7,694 bases of DNA from Candidatus Neomicrothrix sp. UBA4742 (GCA_002403895.1 DHIQ01000261.1:35786-43479), one strand, 5' to 3'; positions 1-6,997 are shown, numbered from the stretch's first letter. Numbers and translations: made by a program. Notes: generated by a model from the sequence alone, not told the origin.

Positions 1-657
<657 letters not shown>

Positions 658-664
658 GGCCCCG

Positions 665-693
665 ATCCTAGCGATGAGACAAGTTCAAGACAA
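665..693 (-). promoter_or_regulatory. icd promoter, leaderless type
   Basis: On the minus strand TTGTCT (693-688) is followed by a 17 bp spacer and then TAGGAT (670-665). Seven bases separate the -10 box from the icd ATG at 657. The spacing is ideal for a housekeeping sigma factor and puts transcription initiation at or next to the A of the start codon, so the mRNA would be leaderless. No purine-rich ribosome binding site lies in the 7 nt interval, which agrees. The start site itself is inferred, not measured. Confidence 0.7.
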
Positions 694-695
694 GT
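677..695. repeat. Paired 8 bp direct repeat AGACAAGT, 11 bp apart, in the icd promoter
   Basis: AGACAAGT occurs at 677-684 and again at 688-695, an 11 bp step or about one helical turn. Read on the minus strand the copies are ACTTGTCT; the upstream copy contains the -35 hexamer TTGTCT and the downstream copy sits in the -35/-10 spacer. A repressor or activator binding the two copies on the same face of the helix would directly control icd. No regulator can be named from the sequence. Confidence 0.4.
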
Positions 696-810
696 GCCCA
701 TGGCGGACGCCGGGACGGGCGCGCGTAAGCATTGACCTACACGGCGGTCAGGTCCTTCGACCCGGCCGACGGTCGTGCAGACCCAGTTCACGCCCTGAGC
801 AAGCTCCAGG

Positions 811-1665
811 TCACAATCCGAGGTTGGCGTAGATCTCCCGGCTCGCGGTAGACCGATTGAGCGTGTAGAAGTGCAGGCCGGGGACGCCGTAGTCGAGCAG
901 TTCGGCGCACAGATCGGTGGCGATGTCCACCCCGAGGGCACGCACCGCAGCCGGGTCATCGGCCACCGCCGCGAACCGCTCGGCCAACACCGGGGGGAAC
1001 TCGGCGCCCGCCAGCTCGGCGAAGCGCTTCACCTGACCGGCATTGGTGACCGGCATGATGCCGGGCAACACGGGCTTGTCGGAGCCCCGATCGGCCAGTT
1101 CATCGAGCATGCGAAAGTAGGGCTCGGGCTCGAAGAAGAACTGCGTGATGGCGAAATCGGCCTGGCCGAGCTTGGCGGCCAGGTAGTCGCGGTCGGCCAC
1201 CCGATCTCCGCCCGAACGAGGATGCAGCTCCGGGTGGGCGGCCACCCCGATGGCGAAATTCCCGACGCCCTTGATGAGCCCGATGAGTTCGCTGGCGTAG
1301 CGCAGGTCGCCCGGGTCAACCGTCGGATCGGCGGGCGGGTCGCCCGCCAGGGCCAGGATGTTCTCGATACCGGCGGCGCGGTATTCCTCCAACAGGGACA
1401 CGAGCTGCTGGCGGGTGTGGGCGATGCAGGTCAGGTGAGCCATGGCGGTGATGCCGGCGTCTTGTTGGATGTGGGTGACGACGTCGCGGGTGCGGTCGCG
1501 GGTCGATCCTCCCGCGCCGTAGGTCACCGACACGAACGACGGCTCGAGCGGTTGCAGCTCGCTCACCGTCTTTTCGAGCTCGCGGGCCGCCTCATCGGTC
1601 TTGGGCGGGAAGAACTCGAACGAGTACGTGGGCCCGGCCGCCAGCAGGTCACTGATCTTCGTCAT
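811..1665 (-). CDS. metF: 5,10-methylenetetrahydrofolate reductase MetF
   Basis: MetF is a cytoplasmic FAD enzyme that reduces 5,10-methylene-THF to 5-methyl-THF, the methyl donor for methionine synthesis. The 284-residue protein is close to the usual length (E. coli 296) and covers the whole TIM barrel. Motifs seen are SFEFFPPKT (15-23) with the catalytic Glu at E17, VSVTYGAGGS (46-55), HLTC (77-80), NILALAGDPP (102-111) with the Asp equivalent to E. coli Asp120 at D109, AAHPE (142-146), ITQFFF (173-178), PGIMPV (201-206) and GLHFYTLNR (263-271). The ATG overlaps the folD stop as ATGA (1665-1662), so the two are almost certainly co-transcribed and translationally coupled. There is no Shine-Dalgarno ahead of the ATG. 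A TACCCT sits 8 nt upstream (1679-1674), so a weak internal leaderless start cannot be excluded. No methionine-type riboswitch has room here. Confidence 0.97.
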   Translation of the reverse strand: MTKISDLLAAGPTYSFEFFPPKTDEAARELEKTVSELQPLEPSFVSVTYGAGGSTRDRTRDVVTHIQQDAGITAMAHLTCIAHTRQQLVSLLEEYRAAGIENILALAGDPPADPTVDPGDLRYASELIGLIKGVGNFAIGVAAHPELHPRSGGDRVADRDYLAAKLGQADFAITQFFFEPEPYFRMLDELADRGSDKPVLPGIMPVTNAGQVKRFAELAGAEFPPVLAERFAAVADDPAAVRALGVDIATDLCAELLDYGVPGLHFYTLNRSTASREIYANLGL

Positions 1666-2531
1666 GGCTGATCAGGGTAGGCGGCGCGCTCGGCCGCCTC
1701 CACCGTATTGCGGTAGAGCAGCGCCCGGGTCATGGGCCCGACCCCGCCGAGCCGGGGCGACATCCACGACGCGACCTCGGCCACCTCATCGACCACGTCG
1801 GGCAGGACCTTGCGACCCTCATACGTCACGCCGGCACCAACCACGACCGCACCCGGCTTCACCAGGTCGGGGGTGATGAGTCCGGGGGTGCCGGCCGCCG
1901 AGACCAGGATGTCGGCCTCGCGGGTATAGGCACCGAGGTCGGCCACGCCGGTGTGCACGACGGTGACGGCCGCGTTGGCACCCGGTTGCTTCAGCGTGAG
2001 CAGGTTGGCCAGCGGCCGGCCGATGGTGAGCCCACGACCCACGATGACGACATGGCGACCGGCGATGGGGATCTCGTAGTGCACGAGCAGCGCCTGGATG
2101 CCGGCTGGCGTGCAGGCCACCGGCGCCTCGACCCCCATGACCAGCCGGCCGAGGTTGACCGGGTGCAGCCCGTCGGCGTCCTTGGCCGGATCGAGCCGCA
2201 ACAACGCGGTTTCGTAGTCGATGCCGGCGGGGAAGGGGTACTGGATGAGCACGGCGTCGACCGCGGGATCGGCGTTGTAGGCGTCCACGACCGCCACGAT
2301 GTCAGCCAGCGTGGCGGTGGCCGGCAGGTGCTCGCCCCGCGACGCGATGCCCAGCTTTGCGCAGTCGCGGCGCTTCATTGCCACATAGTTCGCGCTCGGG
2401 CCGTCATCTCCGACGAGGATCGTGCCCAGCCCCGGCGTGATGCCTCGGTCGGCCAACGCGTCGATGCGCTGGGCAAGGTCGGCCCTGATGGCGGCGGCCA
2501 CCATTTCGCCGTCGAGTGTCTGCGCGGTCAT
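1662..2531 (-). CDS. folD: Bifunctional methylenetetrahydrofolate dehydrogenase / methenyltetrahydrofolate cyclohydrolase FolD
   Basis: FolD oxidises 5,10-methylene-THF to 5,10-methenyl-THF with NADP and hydrolyses it to 10-formyl-THF, the formyl donor used by PurN and PurH encoded nearby. Its 289 residues match the family (E. coli 288). The N-terminal catalytic domain shows Y49 and K53 (ANYVAMKRR), the conserved Gln in IQYPFP (Q97, usually QLPLP) and KDADG (117-121) with D120 matching E. coli Asp121. The Rossmann domain has VIVGRGLTIGRPLANLL (162-178), the actinobacterial version of the usual GRSxxVGxP. The C-terminal signature is GGVGPMTRALL (262-272). The start is ATG 2531: TAGGTT ends 6 nt before it and no Shine-Dalgarno is present, so a leaderless transcript is likely. 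It heads a folD-metF operon and diverges from dusB across 22 bp. Confidence 0.97.
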   Translation of the reverse strand: MTAQTLDGEMVAAAIRADLAQRIDALADRGITPGLGTILVGDDGPSANYVAMKRRDCAKLGIASRGEHLPATATLADIVAVVDAYNADPAVDAVLIQYPFPAGIDYETALLRLDPAKDADGLHPVNLGRLVMGVEAPVACTPAGIQALLVHYEIPIAGRHVVIVGRGLTIGRPLANLLTLKQPGANAAVTVVHTGVADLGAYTREADILVSAAGTPGLITPDLVKPGAVVVGAGVTYEGRKVLPDVVDEVAEVASWMSPRLGGVGPMTRALLYRNTVEAAERAAYPDQP

Positions 2532-2537
2532 GGACTG

Positions 2538-2547
2538 AACCTACCCT
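2538..2547. promoter_or_regulatory. Overlapping divergent -10 boxes for folD and dusB
   Basis: The ten bases AACCTACCCT read as TACCCT on the plus strand (2542-2547), ending 6 nt before the dusB GTG at 2554. They read as TAGGTT on the minus strand (2543-2538), ending 6 nt before the folD ATG at 2531. The two TANNNT hexamers share the central TA. The start codons are 23 bp apart, exactly what two leaderless starts with a 2 bp -10 overlap require. No convincing -35 hexamer is visible on either side; each would lie inside the opposite gene. Simultaneous polymerase binding in both directions looks sterically impossible. Confidence 0.65.
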
Positions 2548-2553
2548 GGAGCG

Positions 2554-3684
2554 GTGACCACGGAGTTCGTCCCCCTGGAGATCGGGCCGCTCCGGGTCTG
2601 GCCCCCGGTCGTGCTGGCTCCGATGGCGGGCGTCACCAACGCCCCGTTCCGTCGCCTGTGCCGGCGCTACGGCGCCGGGCTGTACGTGAGTGAGATGGTG
2701 AACGCCCGGGGGCTGGCCGAGGGGGGCGCCAAGAGTTGGGAGCTGGCCGCCTTCGACCCCGACGAGTCCCCTCGCTCGATCCAGCTCTACGGCACCGAGC
2801 CGTCGTCGTTGGCCGACGCCGTCCGGCGGCTCGTCGACGACGCCCGGGTCGACCACATCGACCTCAACTTCGGGTGTCCCGTGCGCAAGGTCACCCGCCA
2901 CGGGGGTGGGTCCGCCCTGCCCCTCAAGGCACGGTTGTTGGCGGCCGTGATCGGGGCCACGGTCGACGCCGCCGGCGAGGTCCCCGTCACCGTCAAGATG
3001 CGCATGGGGGTGGATCCCGGGCTGCTGACCTACCTGGAGGCGGGACGAGTGGCCGAGCAGGCCGGCGCCCGGGCCGTGGCGCTGCACGCCCGGACGGCGA
3101 CCCAGCTGTATTCGGGTCGGGCGGACTGGTCGGCCATCGCCCGACTCAAGCAGCATCTCGCCATCCCGGTGCTGGGCAATGGCGACATCTGGGACGCGGG
3201 TGATGCCATTGCCATGCTGCGGACCACCGGCGCGGACGGTGTGGTGATCGGGCGAGGATGCCTCGGGCGGCCGTGGCTGTTCGGCGACCTGGTCGACGCC
3301 TTCGAGGGGCGCACCCCCAAGCCCTCGCCGACGCTGGGCGAGGTGACCACCGTCCTCGTCGAGCACGCTCATCTCCTGGCCGTGCTCCGGGGCGAGCACG
3401 TCGGGCTCCGCGACCTGCGCAAGCACACCAGCTGGTATCTGACCGGCTATCCCGTGGGCCCGGCGATGCGGCGGCAGCTGGCGCTGGTCGGCTCCCTCGA
3501 CGAGCTCGAGACACTGGTGGCCTCCCTCGACCCGTCCATCACCGCCCCCGCCGAGGCGGTGCGGGCGCCCCGCGGCACGCAGTCCGGACCCCAACAGGTC
3601 ACCCTCCCCGACGGCTGGCTGGATCACCGCGAGGACCTCATCCCCCCACCCGCCGAGTTCGACGTGGCGGTCTCAGGTGGCTGA
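2554..3684 (+). CDS. dusB: tRNA-dihydrouridine synthase, DusB/NifR3 family
   Basis: This flavoenzyme reduces specific uridines in the tRNA D-loop to dihydrouridine with FMN and NADPH. The 376-residue protein opens with LAPMAGVTNAPFRRL (21-35), the FMN-binding start of the TIM barrel. It continues with SEMVNARG (46-53), IQLYG (76-80), NFGCPVRKVTRHGGGSAL (105-122) holding the catalytic Cys C108, VKMRMG (147-152), LHART (177-181), GNGDI (208-212) and the phosphate-binding IGRGCLGRPWLF (232-243). It exceeds E. coli DusB (321) mainly through a tail of about 40 residues with LPDGWLDHREDL (351-362) and a closing VSGG, which I recall from actinobacterial DusB proteins. The start is GTG 2554. GGAG at 2548-2551 is only 2 nt from it, too close for a normal ribosome site, and TACCCT 6 nt upstream favours a leaderless start. 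It overlaps maf by 8 bp. The DusB subgroup is less certain than the family. Confidence 0.95.
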   Translation: MTTEFVPLEIGPLRVWPPVVLAPMAGVTNAPFRRLCRRYGAGLYVSEMVNARGLAEGGAKSWELAAFDPDESPRSIQLYGTEPSSLADAVRRLVDDARVDHIDLNFGCPVRKVTRHGGGSALPLKARLLAAVIGATVDAAGEVPVTVKMRMGVDPGLLTYLEAGRVAEQAGARAVALHARTATQLYSGRADWSAIARLKQHLAIPVLGNGDIWDAGDAIAMLRTTGADGVVIGRGCLGRPWLFGDLVDAFEGRTPKPSPTLGEVTTVLVEHAHLLAVLRGEHVGLRDLRKHTSWYLTGYPVGPAMRRQLALVGSLDELETLVASLDPSITAPAEAVRAPRGTQSGPQQVTLPDGWLDHREDLIPPPAEFDVAVSGG

Positions 3685-4267
3685 GCTGGTGCTGGCGTCG
3701 GGCTCGGCCCGCCGTCACGAACTGCTGAGCCGTCTCGGCGTGGCCTTCACCGTCCGGGTGCCCGACATCGACGAGACGCCGCGGCCGCGCGAGGCCGCCA
3801 CGACCTACGTCGAGCGTCTGGCCCGGGCCAAGGCGGTGGCGGCGCGACGCCACCCCGATGAGGTGGTGCTGGCGGCCGACACCACCGTGGACGTGGACGG
3901 CACCATCCTCGGCAAACCGATCGACGAGAAGGCAGCCCGGATCATGCTGACCGGACTGTCGGGGCAAACCCACGCCGTCCACACGGGGGTGGCGCTGGCC
4001 GTGGTCGGCGAGGTCATGAGCCAGGTGATCACCACCGAGGTGACGTTCCGGGTGCTGGCGCCCGAAGAGATCGAGGCCTACGTGCGCAGCGGCGAGCCGC
4101 TCGACAAGGCCGGTGGTTATGGGATCCAGGGCCAGGCCGGCCTGTTCGTGAGTTCGGTGGCGGGGAGTGTCAGCAATGTGGTGGGGCTGCCACTGGCCCA
4201 GACCGCCGCCCTGCTCAGCCGAGCCGGGTTCGAGCCCATCGAGTGGGGCCCGCCGCGCCCGTCGTGA
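3677..4267 (+). CDS. maf: Maf family nucleoside triphosphate pyrophosphatase (YhdE-like)
   Basis: Maf proteins hydrolyse nucleoside triphosphates to the monophosphate and pyrophosphate. The YhdE branch acts on dTTP, UTP and modified pyrimidine triphosphates and is linked to restraint of division. The 196-residue protein has all family landmarks: ASGSARR (7-13), the catalytic Asp in AADTT (66-70), GKPID (79-83), LSGQTH (94-99), [15 protein letters not shown] (138-152) and NVVGLPL (167-173). The SGEPLDKAG and YGIQG wording is closest to E. coli YhdE, so a pyrimidine-NTP preference is inferred. GTG 3677 is the only start that keeps the first beta strand directly before ASGS. It overlaps the dusB stop by 8 bp, so expression probably depends on re-initiation after dusB. 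The stop lies 6 bp from the converging purH stop. Confidence 0.95.
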   Translation: MAELVLASGSARRHELLSRLGVAFTVRVPDIDETPRPREAATTYVERLARAKAVAARRHPDEVVLAADTTVDVDGTILGKPIDEKAARIMLTGLSGQTHAVHTGVALAVVGEVMSQVITTEVTFRVLAPEEIEAYVRSGEPLDKAGGYGIQGQAGLFVSSVAGSVSNVVGLPLAQTAALLSRAGFEPIEWGPPRPS

Positions 4268-4276
4268 CGCGCGTCA
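4265..4276. repeat. 12 bp perfect palindrome containing both convergent stop codons
   Basis: TGACGCGCGTCA is a perfect inverted repeat. Its first three bases are the TGA stop of maf and its last three, read on the minus strand, are the TGA stop of purH. CCGCC (4250-4254) and GGCGG (4279-4283) could form an outer stem, but no T-run follows on either strand. A termination role is therefore doubtful, and each transcript probably continues into the 3' end of the other gene. Confidence 0.5.
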
Positions 4277-5773
4277 GTGGCGGAAGTGGCGCTCGCCGGT
4301 GAAGACCATGGCCAGGCCGGCGGCGTCAGCCGCGGCGATGACCTCTTCGTCTCGGATCGAGCCGCCCGGTTGGATCACCGTGGCTGCCCCCGCCTCGATG
4401 GCACCGTCCAGGCCGTCGGCGAAGGGGAAGAACGCATCGCTGGCATAGGCCCCACCGGCGGCCCGGCCGGCGGCCTTCTCCCTCGCCAGCATTCCTGCGT
4501 CACGCCGGTTCTGTTGACCGCAGCCGATGCCGACCGCCTGACCGTCCTTGACCAGCACGATGGCATTGGACGTCACCTTGGCCACGACCTGCCAGGCCAG
4601 CACCAGATCGGCCCATTGGGCGTCGGTGGGGGCCGCCGTGGTCACCACCTGCCACTGCGAGCGATCGACGGTGACGTCGTCGGGGGTCTGCACCAGGTAG
4701 CCACCGTCGATCCCCCGCAGGCTCACGTCAGCCGGGCCCGGAGGCTGCGCCTCGAGAATGCGCAGGTTCCGCTTCTCGAGCAGGCGCAACAACGCGTCCC
4801 CCTCGAAGCCGGGCGCCACCAACACCTCGGTGAACACCGGGGCCAACGCCTCGGCCATGGCATGAGTGACGGGCCGGTTCACGGCCACGATCCCACCGAA
4901 GGCCGACATCGGGTCGCACGCATGGGCTCGTTGGTAGGCGCCTGCGATATCGGGGGCCACGGCCACACCGCAGGGGTTGGCGTGCTTGATCACGACGGCC
5001 GCCGGAGCCTCGCCCAACGAGTGCACTAGCCGCCACGCCGCCTCGGTGTCGTACACGTTGAGGTACGACATCTCCTTGCCGCCGTGCTGCACGGCAGTGT
5101 CCCACCAGCCCGACCGGCCCTCGGCCCGGTAGCGAGCCCCCACCTGGTGCGGGTTCTCCCCGTAGCGCAGCACCTGCGCCCGCTGCATCCGCAGCGTGAT
5201 CGTGTCGGGCAGCTCGACCGGATCAGACGACGGGGACAGCCAGTCCACGATCTGCGCGTCATAGTCCGCCGTCACCCGGAAGGCGGCGAGAGCCAGGGCC
5301 AGGCGGGTGGCGTCCGACAGCGCCCCGTCACGGCGCAGGTCGGCCAGGACGAGCTCGTACTGGCCCGGGTCGGTGACCACCCCCACGTACTGGTGGTTCT
5401 TGGCTGCGGCTCGGATCAGGGCCGGGCCACCGATGTCGAGGAGCTCGATCGACGGATTCGAGGAGAAGGGGTACAGGTTGGAGACGACGAGATCGATGGG
5501 CTCGATCTCGTAGCGGGCGAGATCGGCCTGGTGTTCGGGATCGTCGCGGTCGGCGAGGAGGCCCCCATGGATCTTCGGGTGCAACGTCACCACCCGGTGC
5601 CCCAGGATCGGTGGCACCCCGGTGAGATCACCCACGTCGGTGACGGGGAGTCCCGCTTCGGACAGCGCGCGGGCCGTGTTGCTGCTCGACACCAGGTCGA
5701 CGCCCAGGTCGTGCAGGGCTCGGGCGAAGTCGACGATTCCGGTCTTGTCATAGACGGAGAGCAGGGCCCTCAT
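4274..5773 (-). CDS. purH: Bifunctional AICAR transformylase / IMP cyclohydrolase PurH
   Basis: PurH performs the last two steps of IMP synthesis: formylation of AICAR with 10-formyl-THF, then ring closure of FAICAR. The 499-residue protein (E. coli 529) starts with the cyclohydrolase domain (SVYDKTG 6-12, TLHPKIHGG 63-71, NLYPF 99-103, [14 protein letters not shown] 113-126). The transformylase domain follows, with LRYGENPHQ (202-210), catalytic Lys-His in VIKHANPCG (261-269, K263/H264), CDPMSAFGG (286-294), TSNAIV (401-406), ASDAFFPF (444-451), [13 protein letters not shown] (467-479) and FTGERHFRH (491-499). The transformylase half looks canonical. The cyclohydrolase half is not: RVKTLHP reads RVVTLHP (V62), STGGTA reads SSSNTA (29-34), and the loop between NLYPF and DIGG is several residues short. 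ATG 5773 overlaps the purN stop as ATGA, with GGGAG 6 nt upstream inside purN. Confidence 0.97.
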   Translation of the reverse strand: MRALLSVYDKTGIVDFARALHDLGVDLVSSSNTARALSEAGLPVTDVGDLTGVPPILGHRVVTLHPKIHGGLLADRDDPEHQADLARYEIEPIDLVVSNLYPFSSNPSIELLDIGGPALIRAAAKNHQYVGVVTDPGQYELVLADLRRDGALSDATRLALALAAFRVTADYDAQIVDWLSPSSDPVELPDTITLRMQRAQVLRYGENPHQVGARYRAEGRSGWWDTAVQHGGKEMSYLNVYDTEAAWRLVHSLGEAPAAVVIKHANPCGVAVAPDIAGAYQRAHACDPMSAFGGIVAVNRPVTHAMAEALAPVFTEVLVAPGFEGDALLRLLEKRNLRILEAQPPGPADVSLRGIDGGYLVQTPDDVTVDRSQWQVVTTAAPTDAQWADLVLAWQVVAKVTSNAIVLVKDGQAVGIGCGQQNRRDAGMLAREKAAGRAAGGAYASDAFFPFADGLDGAIEAGAATVIQPGGSIRDEEVIAAADAAGLAMVFTGERHFRH

Positions 5774-6333
5774 TGCACACTCCCGCGTTCGAGGATCTCG
5801 TGGATGGTCTTGACGTAGAGGCGGCGCTCGACGACCTTGATGCGCTCGTGGAGCGTCTCGACGGTGTCACCGGGCAGAACGGCGACGGCCTCCTGGGCGA
5901 GGATGGGCCCGGCGTCGACGTCCGGGGTGGCCACGTGCACCGTGCACCCGGTGACCTTCACCCCGTAGGCCAGCGCGTCGGCCACCGCGTGCCAGCCCCT
6001 GAACGAGGGCAACAACGCCGGGTGGGTGTTGACGAGGTGACCGGCGAACGCCTCGAACATCGGCCCGGAGAAGATAGTGCCGAAGCCGGCCAGTACGACC
6101 AGGTCGATGTGGTGGGTCAGCAGGACCGCGGCGATCTGGCGGCTGTAGGCGTCGCGATCGAACTCCTCGCCGTAGCTCGTGCGCTGGACGACCTGAGCGG
6201 GCACGCCGTGGCGAGCGGCGACCTCGGTTGCCGGGCACGGCCGATCCACCACGACGAGATCCACCGGTACGCCATCGGTGAGGATCGCCTCGAGGATCGT
6301 CCCACTTCCGGAAGCCAGCACCGCCACACGCAT
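5770..6333 (-). CDS. purN: Phosphoribosylglycinamide formyltransferase PurN
   Basis: PurN transfers the formyl group of 10-formyl-THF to GAR in purine synthesis. The frame extends to GTG 6342, but ATG 6333 is preferred: it gives MRVAVLASGSG, the usual PurN N-terminus, and TAGCGT ends 7 nt before it. The protein is then 187 residues, slightly short (E. coli 212, mainly at the C-terminus). The catalytic triad is present as N102 and H104 in NTHPALLPSF (102-111) and D140 in DVDAGPIL (138-145), matching E. coli Asn106, His108 and Asp144 with a constant offset. Odd points are the GAR-phosphate loop, GSGTIL (9-14) where most have GxGSNL or GTNL; GFGTIF (83-88) where E. coli has GFMRIL; and RGWHAVADAL (113-122) where PGxH is usual. 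These may be lineage features. It heads the purN-purH operon with a 4 bp overlap. Confidence 0.95.
   Translation of the reverse strand: MRVAVLASGSGTILEAILTDGVPVDLVVVDRPCPATEVAARHGVPAQVVQRTSYGEEFDRDAYSRQIAAVLLTHHIDLVVLAGFGTIFSGPMFEAFAGHLVNTHPALLPSFRGWHAVADALAYGVKVTGCTVHVATPDVDAGPILAQEAVAVLPGDTVETLHERIKVVERRLYVKTIHEILERGSVQ
5780..5784 (-). promoter_or_regulatory. Shine-Dalgarno for purH inside the purN 3' end
   Basis: GGGAG on the minus strand (5784-5780) sits 6 nt before the purH ATG at 5773, within the last codons of purN. It sets the purH start and lets ribosomes load directly as well as re-initiate at the ATGA overlap. It contrasts with the leaderless-type starts of purN, folD, dusB and icd. 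Confidence 0.6.
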
Positions 6334-6525
6334 CCCGGGCACGCTACCAGCGCGCCCAGGATGGGTGATCTGGCCGACGATCGACTACAGGATGCGGGTG
6401 TGTCGCCCTGGTACTCCCCTGCTCCGAAGCCCAGCATGGGGATGAAGATGAACGGCAGGATCATCGGGCCGACGCCATAGATGGCTTCTTTCCCGAACTG
6501 ACCGGTGGCTTTCGCACGGTCGCGC
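6334..6525 (-). other. 192 bp gap between the 152-residue gene and purN, with an orphan hydrophobic reading frame
   Basis: Apart from the purN -10 box, no RNA gene, riboswitch or T-tailed terminator is seen. One minus-strand frame, about 6515 down to 6395, reads like protein: its core GVGPMILPFIFIPMLGFGAG has the look of a membrane helix and nearly all codons from 6464 to 6435 end in G or C. It has no credible start except ATG 6464, and the frame runs on without a stop into purN in a shadow register to 6117. It could be the remnant of a membrane-protein gene or chance. I cannot identify it. Confidence 0.25.
6341..6346 (-). promoter_or_regulatory. Candidate leaderless -10 box for purN
   Basis: TAGCGT (6346-6341, minus strand) ends 7 nt before the purN ATG at 6333, the same geometry as at icd. 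The interval GCCCGGG holds no ribosome binding site. No good -35 hexamer appears 16-18 bp upstream. If used, this promoter makes purN-purH independent of the membrane-protein genes upstream and rules out the GTG at 6342 as the start. Confidence 0.5.
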
Positions 6526-6984
6526 CTAGCTGAGAGCGGCGACGAGGCCCCGGATGTAGTTGACCCGCTGCTCCACATCGATGACCCCCGATGGCGAGGA
6601 CACGGGGATCTGCGTGGCGTAGTAGACCCCGTCGCCTTGCACGCTGACCTGCACGTGGCCCGTGGTGGTGCGCTCCTTGACCAGAAGGAATAGCAGACCA
6701 AGAAGGCAGAACCAGACGAACAGCACCGTCATGACGATGGCCCAGGTGGGGATGGCCTCCGTCGTGGTAGTGGCGTTCGACACGATCCACACGGTGTGGC
6801 GCAGCGGAGCCTGCCCATTCGGGATGAGGACCTGGTCAGCAGTGCAGGCGATGTCGCCCACCGTGATCAGCACCGGCGTCGCCGGTGCCGGGGCCGAAGC
6901 CATCTGGGCCGGGAATCGGTCAGGTGGATACCACTTGCCGTCGGACGCCTCCCACCATCCCGGCGCCTCAGGAACATCGCTCAC
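6526..6984 (-). CDS. Conserved-type single-pass membrane protein of unknown function with N-terminal GWW..DGKWYPP motif
   Basis: The function is unknown. GTG 6984 is chosen over the upstream open frame (to 7047) because AAGGAG lies exactly 7 nt before it, the longer form would overlap the upstream gene, and the protein then begins MSDVPEAPGWWEASDGKWYP. That tryptophan-rich motif (9-21) resembles short N-terminal modules I recall from many acidimicrobial proteins. The 152 residues continue with a polar region containing a lone Cys (C47, DIACTAD) and a stretch TVWIVSN (64-70). One strong membrane helix follows (about 79-103, WAIVMTVLFVWF then LLGLLFLLV). A soluble tail of about 50 residues contains VQVSVQGDGVYYATQIPV (111-128) and VNYIRGLVA (141-149). 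The tail looks like a natural family end, not a truncation. It lies 26 bp after the DUF4190-type gene, probably in one operon. Confidence 0.8.
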   Translation of the reverse strand: MSDVPEAPGWWEASDGKWYPPDRFPAQMASAPAPATPVLITVGDIACTADQVLIPNGQAPLRHTVWIVSNATTTTEAIPTWAIVMTVLFVWFCLLGLLFLLVKERTTTGHVQVSVQGDGVYYATQIPVSSPSGVIDVEQRVNYIRGLVAALS

Positions 6985-6991
6985 CGGACAG

Positions 6992-6997
6992 CTCCTT
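6992..6997 (-). promoter_or_regulatory. Shine-Dalgarno AAGGAG deciding the start of the 152-residue gene
   Basis: AAGGAG on the minus strand (6997-6992) precedes GTG 6984 by 7 nt, an optimal spacing. It lies in the 26 bp between this gene and the stop of the gene upstream, and rejects the 21-residue N-terminal extension that the open frame would allow. Confidence 0.75.

Noticed and set aside
749..764. Possible hairpin after metF (minus strand CGGGTC, GAAG loop, GACCTG) as a terminator
   Set aside because: The stem is 6 bp with one G-U pair, and no T-run follows; too weak to call a terminator.
2532..2553. Looked for a riboswitch ahead of folD
   Set aside because: Only 22 bp separate folD from dusB, far too short for any known riboswitch.
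2404..3627. 407-codon minus-strand frame antisense to dusB
   Set aside because: Composition is Gly/Arg/His/Pro-rich with no recognisable motif, and it mirrors the well-supported dusB codons.
4277..5818. Long plus-strand frames (250 and 244 codons) antisense to purH
   Set aside because: Antisense shadows of GC-rich codons; purH motifs are continuous on the minus strand.
6334..6342. GTG 6342 as the purN start
   Set aside because: It lies between the -10 box and ATG 6333, and adds MPG before the typical PurN N-terminus; a transcript starting about 7 nt from the -10 would not contain it.
6334..6525. Looked for a ZTP (pfl) riboswitch ahead of purN-purH
   Set aside because: CCTGGGC occurs once, but the other conserved parts of the motif are absent and a leaderless start leaves no room for a leader.
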